This document shows positions 13,488-19,314 of a DNA stretch of 19,314 nucleotides, piece by piece. A program made the translations under genes and the position numbers. The notes beneath the pieces were generated by a model. It saw only the letters and a list, made by a program, of their open reading frames with translations. It ran no database searches and was not told where the DNA came from. The first letter of the stretch is position 1, and every line of letters starts with the position of its first letter. Origin of the DNA: JACDDK01 sp035689095 (GTDB taxonomy: Bacteria > Actinomycetota > Rubrobacteria > Rubrobacterales > Rubrobacteraceae); contig DASSMB010000164.1 in assembly GCA_035689095.1 (NCBI GenBank), positions 1-19,314 on the forward strand, in the 5' to 3' direction.

Positions 13488-13931
13488 ATGGTAGAGAAGC
13501 TGAGTCGGGAAGAGGCGTTGCAGGGCATTCACCCGGTGTTGCCGTCGCTGGCCGTGGCGTTCAAGCGGATGGTTTCGACGATAGAGCGGGAGACCGGTGT
13601 CGCGGGGATGAAGTGGTTCTTGCTGACGGTACTTGGGCGGCACGATGGGTTGAGCCAGGGCGAGTTCACGCAGGAGTACGAGATGGAGCCCTCGCGGGTG
13701 ACGCGAACGGCGCAGTCGCTGGAGGGTGATGGTTTCATCCGCAGGGAGCGCGACTCGGAGGACAACCGGGTCATGCGGATGTACCTGACGGACAAGGGCC
13801 GGGAGCAGTTACGGAAGCTGCCGGAGATCAACGACGAGCTCCGGCGCCGGGTGCACAGCGTTTTGAGCGAGGAAGAGTTCGAGGAGCTACGGCGGATGCT
13901 GACCTTGCTCGCCGGAGCGATGAAAGATTGA
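13488..13931 (+). CDS. MarR-family transcriptional regulator heading the exporter operon
   Basis: A 147-residue MarR protein from ATG 13488. N-terminal dimerisation helices precede a winged helix-turn-helix: LSQGEFTQEYEMEPSRVTRTAQSLEGDGFIRRERDSEDNRVMRMYLTDKG, with the wing motif D-S-E-D-N-R, then C-terminal helices ending LLAGAMKD. The frame is open back to a TTG at 13428, but that codon falls within the predicted -35 box. ATG 13488 follows AAGG/TTGAGG and starts the conserved part. It lies 49 bases before two multidrug-type MFS exporters, the classic setting for a local repressor released by the exported compound. It is only distantly similar to the MarR at 3625-4104. Confidence 0.9.
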   Translation: MVEKLSREEALQGIHPVLPSLAVAFKRMVSTIERETGVAGMKWFLLTVLGRHDGLSQGEFTQEYEMEPSRVTRTAQSLEGDGFIRRERDSEDNRVMRMYLTDKGREQLRKLPEINDELRRRVHSVLSEEEFEELRRMLTLLAGAMKD

Positions 13932-13980
13932 AGAGCGGAGCGGTCACAGTGATGAAACTTATATCTGATGGAGGGCGGAG

Positions 13981-15894
13981 ATGAGCGCAACCGTTAATCA
14001 AGGCGAGCAGACCGGGCGGCGCGAGACGGTTCTGGCGGTGGCGGGATTGATGCTGGCGCTGTTCCTCGTCGCGCTCGACCAGACGGTCGTGGGCACGGCG
14101 CTGCCTCAGATCATCGCCGACCTCGACGGGTTCGAACACTACGCTTGGGTCACGACGGCGTACCTTCTAGCGTCCACGGCCATGATCCCGGTGATCGGGA
14201 AGCTCGGGGATATCTACGGCAGGAAGTGGTTCATCATCGCGGGGGTGGCGCTATTTTTGGCCGCCAGCGCGCTCTGCGGGGCGGCGTGGGGGATGACGGA
14301 GCTCATACTCTTCCGGGGTCTTCAGGGGCTCGGGGCCGGTATGATCTTCTCGAACATCTTTACCAGCGTGGCGGACATCTTCCCGGACCCGGCGCGGCGG
14401 GCCAAGTACCAGGGTCTCTTCTTCTCCGTCTTCGCGCTCACGAGCGTCATCGGCCCGACGCTGGGCGGCTGGATCACGGACAACCTCGATTGGCGGTGGG
14501 TCTTCTACATAAACCTGCCGCTCGGCATCTTCTCGCTCTTCGCCCTGCCGGTGGTGCTTCATCAGGGCGCCCGGCGCTACGGGGTGAAGATAGACTACCT
14601 CGGGGCCGCCACCATAACAGCCTCGGTCGTCTCGCTCCTGCTGGCTCTCTCGTGGGTCGGCGAGGGATATGACTGGGACGCCACCCGCGTCATCATCGGG
14701 TTCGTGGTCGCCGGCATCCTGCTCGCTGTATGGATACCCATAGAGCTCGGAGCGGCCGAGCCGATCATCCCTCTCTCGCTGTTCAAGAGCCGGGTCTTCT
14801 CTTCGGCGGCGCTGCTCATGTTCATGGTCGGCATCGGGATGTTCGGGATCATCCTGTACACGCCGCTCTTCGTGCAGGGCGTCCTCGGCAAGACCGCCAC
14901 GGGCTCCGGCACGGTTCTCACCCCGCTGGTCCTCACGATGACGGCGATGGGGGTCATCACCGGACAGATAGTGGCGCGAGTAAAGCGGATCAAACCGTTC
15001 ATGATCTTCGGCGCGGTAGTGATGACCTTTGGCGTCTATCTCCTGACGACGCTCGACACGGATTCCACCCAGACGACAGTCGCCCTCTTCCTCATGGTCG
15101 TGGGCTTCGGACTCGGGCCGCTGATGCCGTCCGCTACCCTGGCCGTGCAGAGCACCGTCGAGAGGAGACTGCTTGGCGTCGCCACCTCCGCCACGCAGTT
15201 CATCCGCTCGCTAGGTTCCACGGTCGGCACGGCGGTCATCGGCTCGCTCGTGACCTCCGGCTACGCCGACCACCTGAAGGACAACGCTCCGGCTCAGGCT
15301 CCCGGACGCCTCATAAATGCCCTACAAGACCCGAACGCGCTGGTGAGCGATCAGGCCAGGAATGCTCTCGAAAAGGTCGCCTCGGCCTTCCCCGGTGGGC
15401 AGCAGTTGGTAGATCAGATCCTCCAGGTAGCCCGCAAGGGACTCTCGGACTCTATCCACGACGGCTTTGTCTTTACCCTGGTCGCGGTGGCGTTCGCCAT
15501 CCTCGCCGCCGTATTGATGAAGAACATCAAGCTGGGAGAAGGGTCGGCCGCGCCGGCCGCGGCGCCCGCCCCCGCCTCGAACGGCCGTCAGGAGTCTCTG
15601 CTGACCGGTATTACCCTGGAGTACCTCGCCCGGCGCATCGAGACCGCCAACGGAGACTCTCCGAACCTGATCGCCGCGGCTTCCAGCCTCGTGCCCGGAG
15701 AGGAAGGTTCGCCCAGGGAGCGCGCCCGGCTCGCCGTGGATCAGGTCCTGCGGCCATTGGCCCTGCAAGCCCTGAGCGCGAGCGTCGAACGCAACGGCAC
15801 GAACGGGACCAAGATGAACGGCGCCGCTCCTAACGGCGCCACGCCTGATGTGAAAGGACCGGCTGAGGAGCGCGTCCACCCCGAAAGCGTGTAA
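13981..15894 (+). CDS. DHA2-type (14-helix) MFS exporter with an extra C-terminal tail
   Basis: A 637-residue MFS protein. Family landmarks are LDQTVVGTALPQI in helix 1 (about 34-46), GKLGDIYGRK in loop 2-3 (motif A), RGLQGLGAG in helix 4 (motif B) and GPTLGGWI in helix 5 (motif C), as in proton-driven multidrug exporters of the DHA2 group. The transporter ends at about residue 517. After an Ala/Pro-rich linker comes a soluble tail with LLTG (540-543), ARRIETANG (550-558), SPNLI (560-564) and AASSLV (566-571). This tail is almost repeated at the end of the next gene's product. The last 35 residues are Asn/Gly/Pro-rich and look disordered. The ATG is preceded by GGAGGGCGGAG. The substrate is unknown; the tail is predicted to be cytoplasmic. 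Confidence 0.92.
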   Translation: MSATVNQGEQTGRRETVLAVAGLMLALFLVALDQTVVGTALPQIIADLDGFEHYAWVTTAYLLASTAMIPVIGKLGDIYGRKWFIIAGVALFLAASALCGAAWGMTELILFRGLQGLGAGMIFSNIFTSVADIFPDPARRAKYQGLFFSVFALTSVIGPTLGGWITDNLDWRWVFYINLPLGIFSLFALPVVLHQGARRYGVKIDYLGAATITASVVSLLLALSWVGEGYDWDATRVIIGFVVAGILLAVWIPIELGAAEPIIPLSLFKSRVFSSAALLMFMVGIGMFGIILYTPLFVQGVLGKTATGSGTVLTPLVLTMTAMGVITGQIVARVKRIKPFMIFGAVVMTFGVYLLTTLDTDSTQTTVALFLMVVGFGLGPLMPSATLAVQSTVERRLLGVATSATQFIRSLGSTVGTAVIGSLVTSGYADHLKDNAPAQAPGRLINALQDPNALVSDQARNALEKVASAFPGGQQLVDQILQVARKGLSDSIHDGFVFTLVAVAFAILAAVLMKNIKLGEGSAAPAAAPAPASNGRQESLLTGITLEYLARRIETANGDSPNLIAAASSLVPGEEGSPRERARLAVDQVLRPLALQALSASVERNGTNGTKMNGAAPNGATPDVKGPAEERVHPESV

Positions 15895-15945
15895 GGATGG
15901 GCGCTCCAGCCGTTCGATCGTGAGAGGGCTAGAGGAGATAGGCGA

Positions 15946-17670
15946 GTGACGGCCGGGCAGGACCATGCTCTGGACAACCGGAAGTGGCTGGTGCTCTCGG
16001 CGGTGTCCATCGGGACCTTCCTGAGCACCCTGAGCAGCAGCATCGTCAACATCTCGCTGCCGACCATCGCCCACGACTTCGGAGTCGGCATCGCGGACAT
16101 CGAGTGGATCGTGGTCGCCTACCTGCTGACCGCCGGCAGTCTCCTCCTGACCTTCGGTCGTCTGGGAGACATCCTCGGATACAAGAGGGTCTACATCGCG
16201 GGCTTCGCGCTCTTTACGGTGACGAGCGTGTTCTGCGGGCTGGCGCAGGGGGTGGGGGAGCTGACGATCTTCAGGGTCTTGCAGGGGATCGGCTTCGGGA
16301 TGGTACAGGCCATTGGACCCGCGATCATAACCTCCGTCTTCTCCGCTTCGGAGCGGGGCCGGGCACTGGGTCTGACCGCCGTAAGCATCTCCCTCGGGCT
16401 GACGCTCGGGCCGACGCTCGGCGGCGTGCTGACCGAGTGGGCGTCGTGGCGCTGGATCTTCTTCGTTAACCTCCCTGTCGGGCTCGCTGGCATCCTGTGG
16501 TCCTGGCGGGTCCTGCCCGGCGGCCGGAACGCGGCGGCGGGGCGCTTCGATCCGGCCGGAGCGTTCCTTGTCGGGACCTCCATGTTCTGCCTGCTCCTGG
16601 CTCTCGTCGAGGGCGAGGACTGGGGATGGGACAGCTTCCGCATCCTCGGTCTCTTCGTAGCGTTCGCGGTCCTGGGAGCCGCCTTCGTAATAACGGAACT
16701 GCGGGTCCGCCAGCCGGTGTTCGACTTGAGGCTCTTCGCCATACGCACCTTCTCGGCGGACAACGTGAGCCTCCTGATCGCCTTCCTGGCCCTGTTCGTC
16801 GCCACGTTCCTGATGCCGTTCTTCCTCCAGCGCGGTCAGGGGTTCTCAGTGCTGGAGGCAGGACTGCTCCTGACGCCGCTCTCGCTCACCACCATGGTCG
16901 CCGCGCCGATCAGCGGGACGCTCTCGGACAAGATCGGGAGCAGGATCATCGCCACCGCCGGGCTCATCGTCATGGGCTTGGGCCTCGCGGCACTCGCCCG
17001 GATGGACGCCGGGACCGGCGGCTGGGACGTGGTCTGGAGGCTCGCGGTCGTGGGGCTCGGCCTCGGGATGTTCAGCAGCCCAAACAACAGCTCGGTCCTC
17101 GGTTCCGTGCCGCGTTCCAGGCTCGGCACGGCTTCGGGCATGGTGGCCCAGATGAGGATCACCGGCCAGGTCCTGGGGATCGCCGCCGGCGGCGCGATCC
17201 TCGCTAGCCGCGTCTCGGACCATGCCAGGGAACTCACCGGTTCCATGCCGCAGGCGCTGGTACAGCGTGACGCCCTCATCCTGTCCATCAACGACGCGCT
17301 CTACTTCGCCGCCGCCGTCTGTGTCCTGGGCGCACTCACAAGTTTGGTGCGGGGCAAGAGAGAGACCGGCGAAGCGGAACCTTCCAGCGGTTCGGAGTCC
17401 TCGCGAGCCCTCGCAGAAGTATCGGACCGGGAGCTCCTGCTCACCGGGCTCGTGCTCGCGCACGTGGCGCGCCGCATCGAGACCGCCAACGGGAGCTCTC
17501 CGAACCTGATCCGGGCCGCGTCCAGCCTCGTCGAGCCGAACGGCGAGGTCTCGGAGCGGGCGCGGGCTCTCAGGGCCGGAGAAGAGGTGCTCAAGCCCAT
17601 ATCCCGGACGCTGATGCTGACCTATCTCGTAAGGCAGATAACCAATCCCGAAAGGAGAAGACTACCATGA
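15946..17670 (+). CDS. DHA2-type MFS exporter, paralogue of the preceding gene with the same tail
   Basis: A 574-residue exporter with 14 predicted helices. Motifs seen are LSSSIVNISLPTI in helix 1 (about 26-38), GRLGDILGYKR in loop 2-3, RVLQGIGFG in helix 4 and GPTLGGVL in helix 5. The first helix lacks the acidic residue found in the neighbour (S-S-S-I-V against D-Q-T-V-V), so coupling or substrate may differ. The transporter part ends near residue 470. The C-terminal tail repeats the neighbour's: LLTG (498-501), ARRIETANG (508-516), SPNLI (518-522), AASSLV (524-529), then a helix-prone end. GTG 15946 follows GAGGAGAT. Its stop overlaps the next gene by four bases (ATGA). Two exporters in one operon might act separately or as a pair. 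Confidence 0.92.
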   Translation: MTAGQDHALDNRKWLVLSAVSIGTFLSTLSSSIVNISLPTIAHDFGVGIADIEWIVVAYLLTAGSLLLTFGRLGDILGYKRVYIAGFALFTVTSVFCGLAQGVGELTIFRVLQGIGFGMVQAIGPAIITSVFSASERGRALGLTAVSISLGLTLGPTLGGVLTEWASWRWIFFVNLPVGLAGILWSWRVLPGGRNAAAGRFDPAGAFLVGTSMFCLLLALVEGEDWGWDSFRILGLFVAFAVLGAAFVITELRVRQPVFDLRLFAIRTFSADNVSLLIAFLALFVATFLMPFFLQRGQGFSVLEAGLLLTPLSLTTMVAAPISGTLSDKIGSRIIATAGLIVMGLGLAALARMDAGTGGWDVVWRLAVVGLGLGMFSSPNNSSVLGSVPRSRLGTASGMVAQMRITGQVLGIAAGGAILASRVSDHARELTGSMPQALVQRDALILSINDALYFAAAVCVLGALTSLVRGKRETGEAEPSSGSESSRALAEVSDRELLLTGLVLAHVARRIETANGSSPNLIRAASSLVEPNGEVSERARALRAGEEVLKPISRTLMLTYLVRQITNPERRRLP

Positions 17671-18155
17671 CCAAGTACATAATCGGTGCGGTGGGGGCGC
17701 TGATGGCCGCCCTGGCCGGAGCGTGGCTAATGCTCGCTCCCTTCGCACTCGCCTACCAGAACTCGGGAGCCGACTGGGCCGACCCGACCTACGTGGATTT
17801 CTGGACCGGGCTCCCGCTCGTCGTGATCTCCGTGGTCGGTCTGATCCTGTTTATCCTCGGGCTCGTGGAGGAGTTGCGCCGGCGCGGGATCCTGCAGCGC
17901 CCATACGCCGTCCCCGCCGGGCAACCCCAGCCAGCCGGAGCGCCAGCTGATCCCACGGGCAACGCCACCGGCCAGCAGGGCAACATGGAGCAGGTCCTGC
18001 TTCCGCTGATTACGGCGATGCTGAAGGATATGCAAGAGCGCGACCACGCTCGGGATAACGAACGTGACAGCAAGCAAGAAGAAGTCCATCGGACGGCGCC
18101 GAATAACGCGCAGCAGCCGCGGAGCGTCGGAGAAGAAGGGAGCGTGAAGAGGTAA
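17667..18155 (+). CDS. Two-helix membrane protein (SPW-repeat-like) with a charged C-terminal tail
   Basis: A 162-residue protein starting at ATG 17667 inside the exporter's stop codon. Two hydrophobic helices (about 4-30 and 50-68) are joined by an extracytoplasmic-type loop, with the pattern W-x2-LAPF-x3-YQ-x2-G-x-DW-x-D-x-T-x2-D-x-WTG. Its spacing recalls SPW-repeat membrane proteins, although the S-P-W triplet itself is L-A-P-F here. After the second helix come an EELRRR stop-transfer segment, a Pro/Gly-rich linker and a helix-prone charged tail (MEQVLLPLITAMLKDMQERD, about 110-129). The next gene encodes a shorter paralogue of the two-helix part. Function is unknown. Coupling to the exporter suggests a membrane partner of it. 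Confidence 0.8.
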   Translation: MTKYIIGAVGALMAALAGAWLMLAPFALAYQNSGADWADPTYVDFWTGLPLVVISVVGLILFILGLVEELRRRGILQRPYAVPAGQPQPAGAPADPTGNATGQQGNMEQVLLPLITAMLKDMQERDHARDNERDSKQEEVHRTAPNNAQQPRSVGEEGSVKR

Positions 18156-18415
18156 TGGCCCCACAGGCGAAGGTAGGCATAATCACCACCATCATCAGCT
18201 TTGCGGCGGGAGTCTGGATCTTCCTGGCCCCATTCATCGTCGAGTACCAGAAGGTCGGGCAGGACTGGATCGACGCCACGAAGAACGACCTGTGGACCGG
18301 AGGCGCCCTCATATCCATCTCGGCCCTGACCCTGATCCTCTTCACCGCTTTCGCCCTGCGCGACGCATCCCGCGCCGCCGAGCGACAGGACGCTTCGACG
18401 ACAGATGTCAGCTAG
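18155..18415 (+). CDS. Small two-helix membrane protein (SPW-repeat-like), paralogue of the preceding gene
   Basis: An 86-residue protein whose ATG shares one base with the preceding stop (TAATG). Helix 1 ends GVWIFLAPFIVEY, the loop is QKVGQDWIDATKNDLWTG (about 31-48), and helix 2 is LISISALTLILFTAFAL. Aligned with the neighbour it keeps AG-x-W, LAPF, YQ, G-x-DW-x-D-x-T, D-x-WTG, IS and LILF in the same order and spacing. It lacks the neighbour's long charged tail. It is the last gene of the operon. The pair may form a hetero-oligomer in the membrane; no enzymatic residues are apparent and the function is unknown. Confidence 0.8.
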   Translation: MAPQAKVGIITTIISFAAGVWIFLAPFIVEYQKVGQDWIDATKNDLWTGGALISISALTLILFTAFALRDASRAAERQDASTTDVS

Positions 18416-18436
18416 GGAATGAGGGACAAAGCATAA

Positions 18437-18457
18437 GGGCGCGGCCGGACCGCGCCC
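18437..18457 (+). terminator. GC-rich hairpin 22 bases after the operon's last gene
   Basis: GGGCGCGG (18437-18444) and CCGCGCCC (18450-18457) form a perfect 8-bp stem with the 5-base loop CCGGA. No T run follows. The position after the last gene favours a terminator or RNA 3'-end stabiliser. Confidence 0.6.
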
Positions 18458-18583
18458 CGCATAATGTCGTTATCGATGGCCGTGGTGACCAACAGCGCTC
18501 CGGCCGCCGGTTACTACAGCTTGTACCCGCTTACCTCACTATGAGCTCGCGGCTCCGGGGTGACATCGGCGTCGGAGCTTCGG

Positions 18584-18802
18584 TCAGGGGCGAGAGCCGT
18601 AGCCGCGCCGGAACGCCGCCATACCCAGGGACCTCGACTCGCGTCCTGGTGACACCCCAGTTCCCGCCACCGTACCCCTGCGTCGCCGGAAGAGCCACGG
18701 TTCGCCATCCTGGATCGGACCGCTATATCCCGGTACTATAGTCTGCACGATCGTCCGGTCACGTCCCGCTACGCCGCCTCGGATGTCTCTGTAAAGACTC
18801 AT
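18584..18802 (-). CDS. Possible small protein of 72 residues, Arg/Gly-rich, doubtful
   Basis: ATG at 18802 is preceded by GAGAGGAG at 8 bases, a good ribosome-binding site. It opens a 72-codon frame beginning MSLYRDIRGGVAGRDRTIV. The second half is Arg-rich and low in protein character, while another frame over the same bases reads QGYGGGNWGV, a Gly/Tyr-rich stretch. This could mean a frameshifted small gene. No family is recognised. A weak promoter-like pair lies upstream on the same strand. Confidence 0.25.
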   Translation of the reverse strand: MSLYRDIRGGVAGRDRTIVQTIVPGYSGPIQDGEPWLFRRRRGTVAGTGVSPGRESRSLGMAAFRRGYGSRP

Positions 18803-18873
18803 CTCATATGCTCCTCTCAAAAATTTGTTCAAGTTCGTAGCTTTGTTGTGCTAGGTTGTAGCTATGTGCCATA

Positions 18874-18900
18874 AGCATATATTTCTGGAGTTGGCGTCAA
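18874..18900 (-). promoter_or_regulatory. Weak promoter-like pair on the minus strand
   Basis: TTGACG (18900-18895) and TATGCT (18879-18874) are separated by 15 bases, shorter than ideal. They lie in the AT-rich stretch and point to the small ORF at 18584-18802. Confidence 0.25.
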
Positions 18901-18978
18901 GCGCGGGGTAGTGCCGTGGTGTAAACCGATGTACAAGCTGGATGGTCGGGATCTCGGCGACATCCGCGGAGCATCTGG

Positions 18979-18984
18979 TAGAAT
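18979..18984 (+). promoter_or_regulatory. Predicted -10 box of the tRNA-Ser gene
   Basis: TAGAAT lies 16 bases before the first base of the tRNA, placing the start of transcription about 10 bases upstream of the mature end. No good -35 box is seen at the normal distance. Confidence 0.35.
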
Positions 18985-19000
18985 TTCCCGGCACTGTCCT

Positions 19001-19091
19001 GGAGAGGTGTCCGAGTTGGCCGAAGGAGCGCGACTGGAAATCGCGTAGGCGGTGTTAAGCCGTCTCGTGGGTTCGAATCCCACCCTCTCCG
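19001..19091 (+). tRNA. tRNA-Ser, anticodon GGA
   Basis: A complete 91-base type II tRNA. The acceptor stem GGAGAGG (19001-19007) pairs with CCTCTCC (19084-19090), with discriminator G at 19091. The anticodon stem CGCGA/TCGCG encloses the loop CTGGAAA, anticodon GGA at 19036-19038, reading UCC and UCU. A long variable arm follows, as expected for serine, then the T arm with GGTTCGAATCC. The 3' CCA is not encoded (GCTT follows). Confidence 0.97.
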
Positions 19092-19148
19092 CTTCCCTTT
19101 CTATTTGCAGGTAAAAATGCGATGACTTCGGGAGTAAGACAAAGGGAT

Positions 19149-19314
19149 TTAGTATCCCAGTATCATCACGACTGCCGTGATCGAGAGTCCCATACCACTG
19201 AGGAGATCGGAGCGGATGGGTATGAAGCGGGCGGCGACTCCCCCGAGTTGCAGACCAACGAAAGTCATCAGGGCCGTGATAGCGCCAAAGGCTCCTGCCG
19301 TGAACACAGGGGGA
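19149..19314 (-). CDS. Probable MntP-like manganese efflux or related membrane protein, C-terminal end (runs off the window)
   Basis: The minus strand carries an open frame of 54 codons from the right edge to TAA at 19151-19149. It encodes two hydrophobic helices: AGAFGAITALMTFVGLQLGG, and SGMGLSITAVVMILGY at the very end, joined by a short basic loop. Spacing and residue pattern resemble the last two helices of MntP (a helix ending G-x3-G, a basic linker, then an L-x-G-x3-L helix closing the protein), though YtaF-like and other small membrane families share this shape. No catalytic or metal-binding residue falls inside the visible part, so the assignment is tentative. Confidence 0.5.
   Translation of the reverse strand, partial: PPVFTAGAFGAITALMTFVGLQLGGVAARFIPIRSDLLSGMGLSITAVVMILGY

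Larger units (their letters stand above)
18458..19000. other. Mostly gene-free stretch before tRNA-Ser
   Basis: Apart from one weak small minus-strand ORF (18584-18802) and possible promoters, no gene is supported. The right half (18800-18900) is unusually AT-rich for the window. Confidence 0.5.

Noticed and set aside
1..19314. CRISPR arrays, insertion sequences, phage genes or att sites
   Set aside because: No regularly spaced repeats, transposase, integrase or terminal inverted repeats were found. The tRNA-Ser is a common integration target, but no repeat of its 3' end or integrase is visible within the window.

Overview
The window is high-GC bacterial DNA with dense, short-gapped operons, frequent GTG starts, and regular use of ATA (Ile) codons despite the GC bias. 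It carries a deazaflavin (F420)-type oxidoreductase, DrrAB-type exporters, DHA2 drug exporters and paired MarR regulators. Together these suggest an actinobacterium, most likely of the Rubrobacter lineage. This assignment is inference: no rRNA or marker gene is present.

Left region (1-3200, minus strand): the N-terminal part of a PfkB sugar kinase, a stand-alone UspA protein, a sucrose-type MFS transporter fused to a C-terminal UspA domain, and the remnant of a sodium:solute symporter. This reads as a sugar uptake/phosphorylation neighbourhood with stress-protein modules. A hairpin at 910-944 probably ends the MFS-UspA transcript. A gene-free stretch (3179-3624) holds a minus-strand promoter and a 14-bp tandem repeat.

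Middle region (3625-12311): a MarR regulator (minus) is divergent from a long plus-strand series. In order this is a metallo-beta-lactamase-fold hydrolase, an overlapping 55-residue small protein, a short-chain dehydrogenase, a DrrA-like ATPase carrying a one-base frameshift in a C6 tract, two ABC-2 permeases, a Ddn-like F420-type oxidoreductase, a rhodanese interrupted by an in-frame TGA, a dienelactone-hydrolase-family enzyme, and a MacB-like ATPase/permease pair. Small spacings suggest one or a few operons for modifying and exporting small hydrophobic or toxic molecules. The marR/hydrolase intergenic region is packed with symmetric elements: two face-to-face promoters whose -35 boxes form an inverted repeat, and two further palindromes.

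Right region (12333-18415): a Crp/Fnr regulator with a hydrophobic N-terminal extension (minus) is divergent from a five-gene plus-strand operon. That operon is marR, two DHA2-type MFS exporters, and two small two-helix membrane proteins. The two exporters share an almost identical C-terminal tail outside the transporter fold, and the two small membrane proteins are paralogues of each other. This duplicated-pair operon is the strongest candidate in the window for an undescribed system. An inverted repeat overlapping the -35 boxes of both divergent promoters is a good MarR operator candidate.

Right edge (18416-19314): a GC-rich hairpin after the operon, a weak possible small minus-strand ORF, a complete tRNA-Ser(GGA), and the C-terminal end of a probable MntP-like membrane protein on the minus strand.
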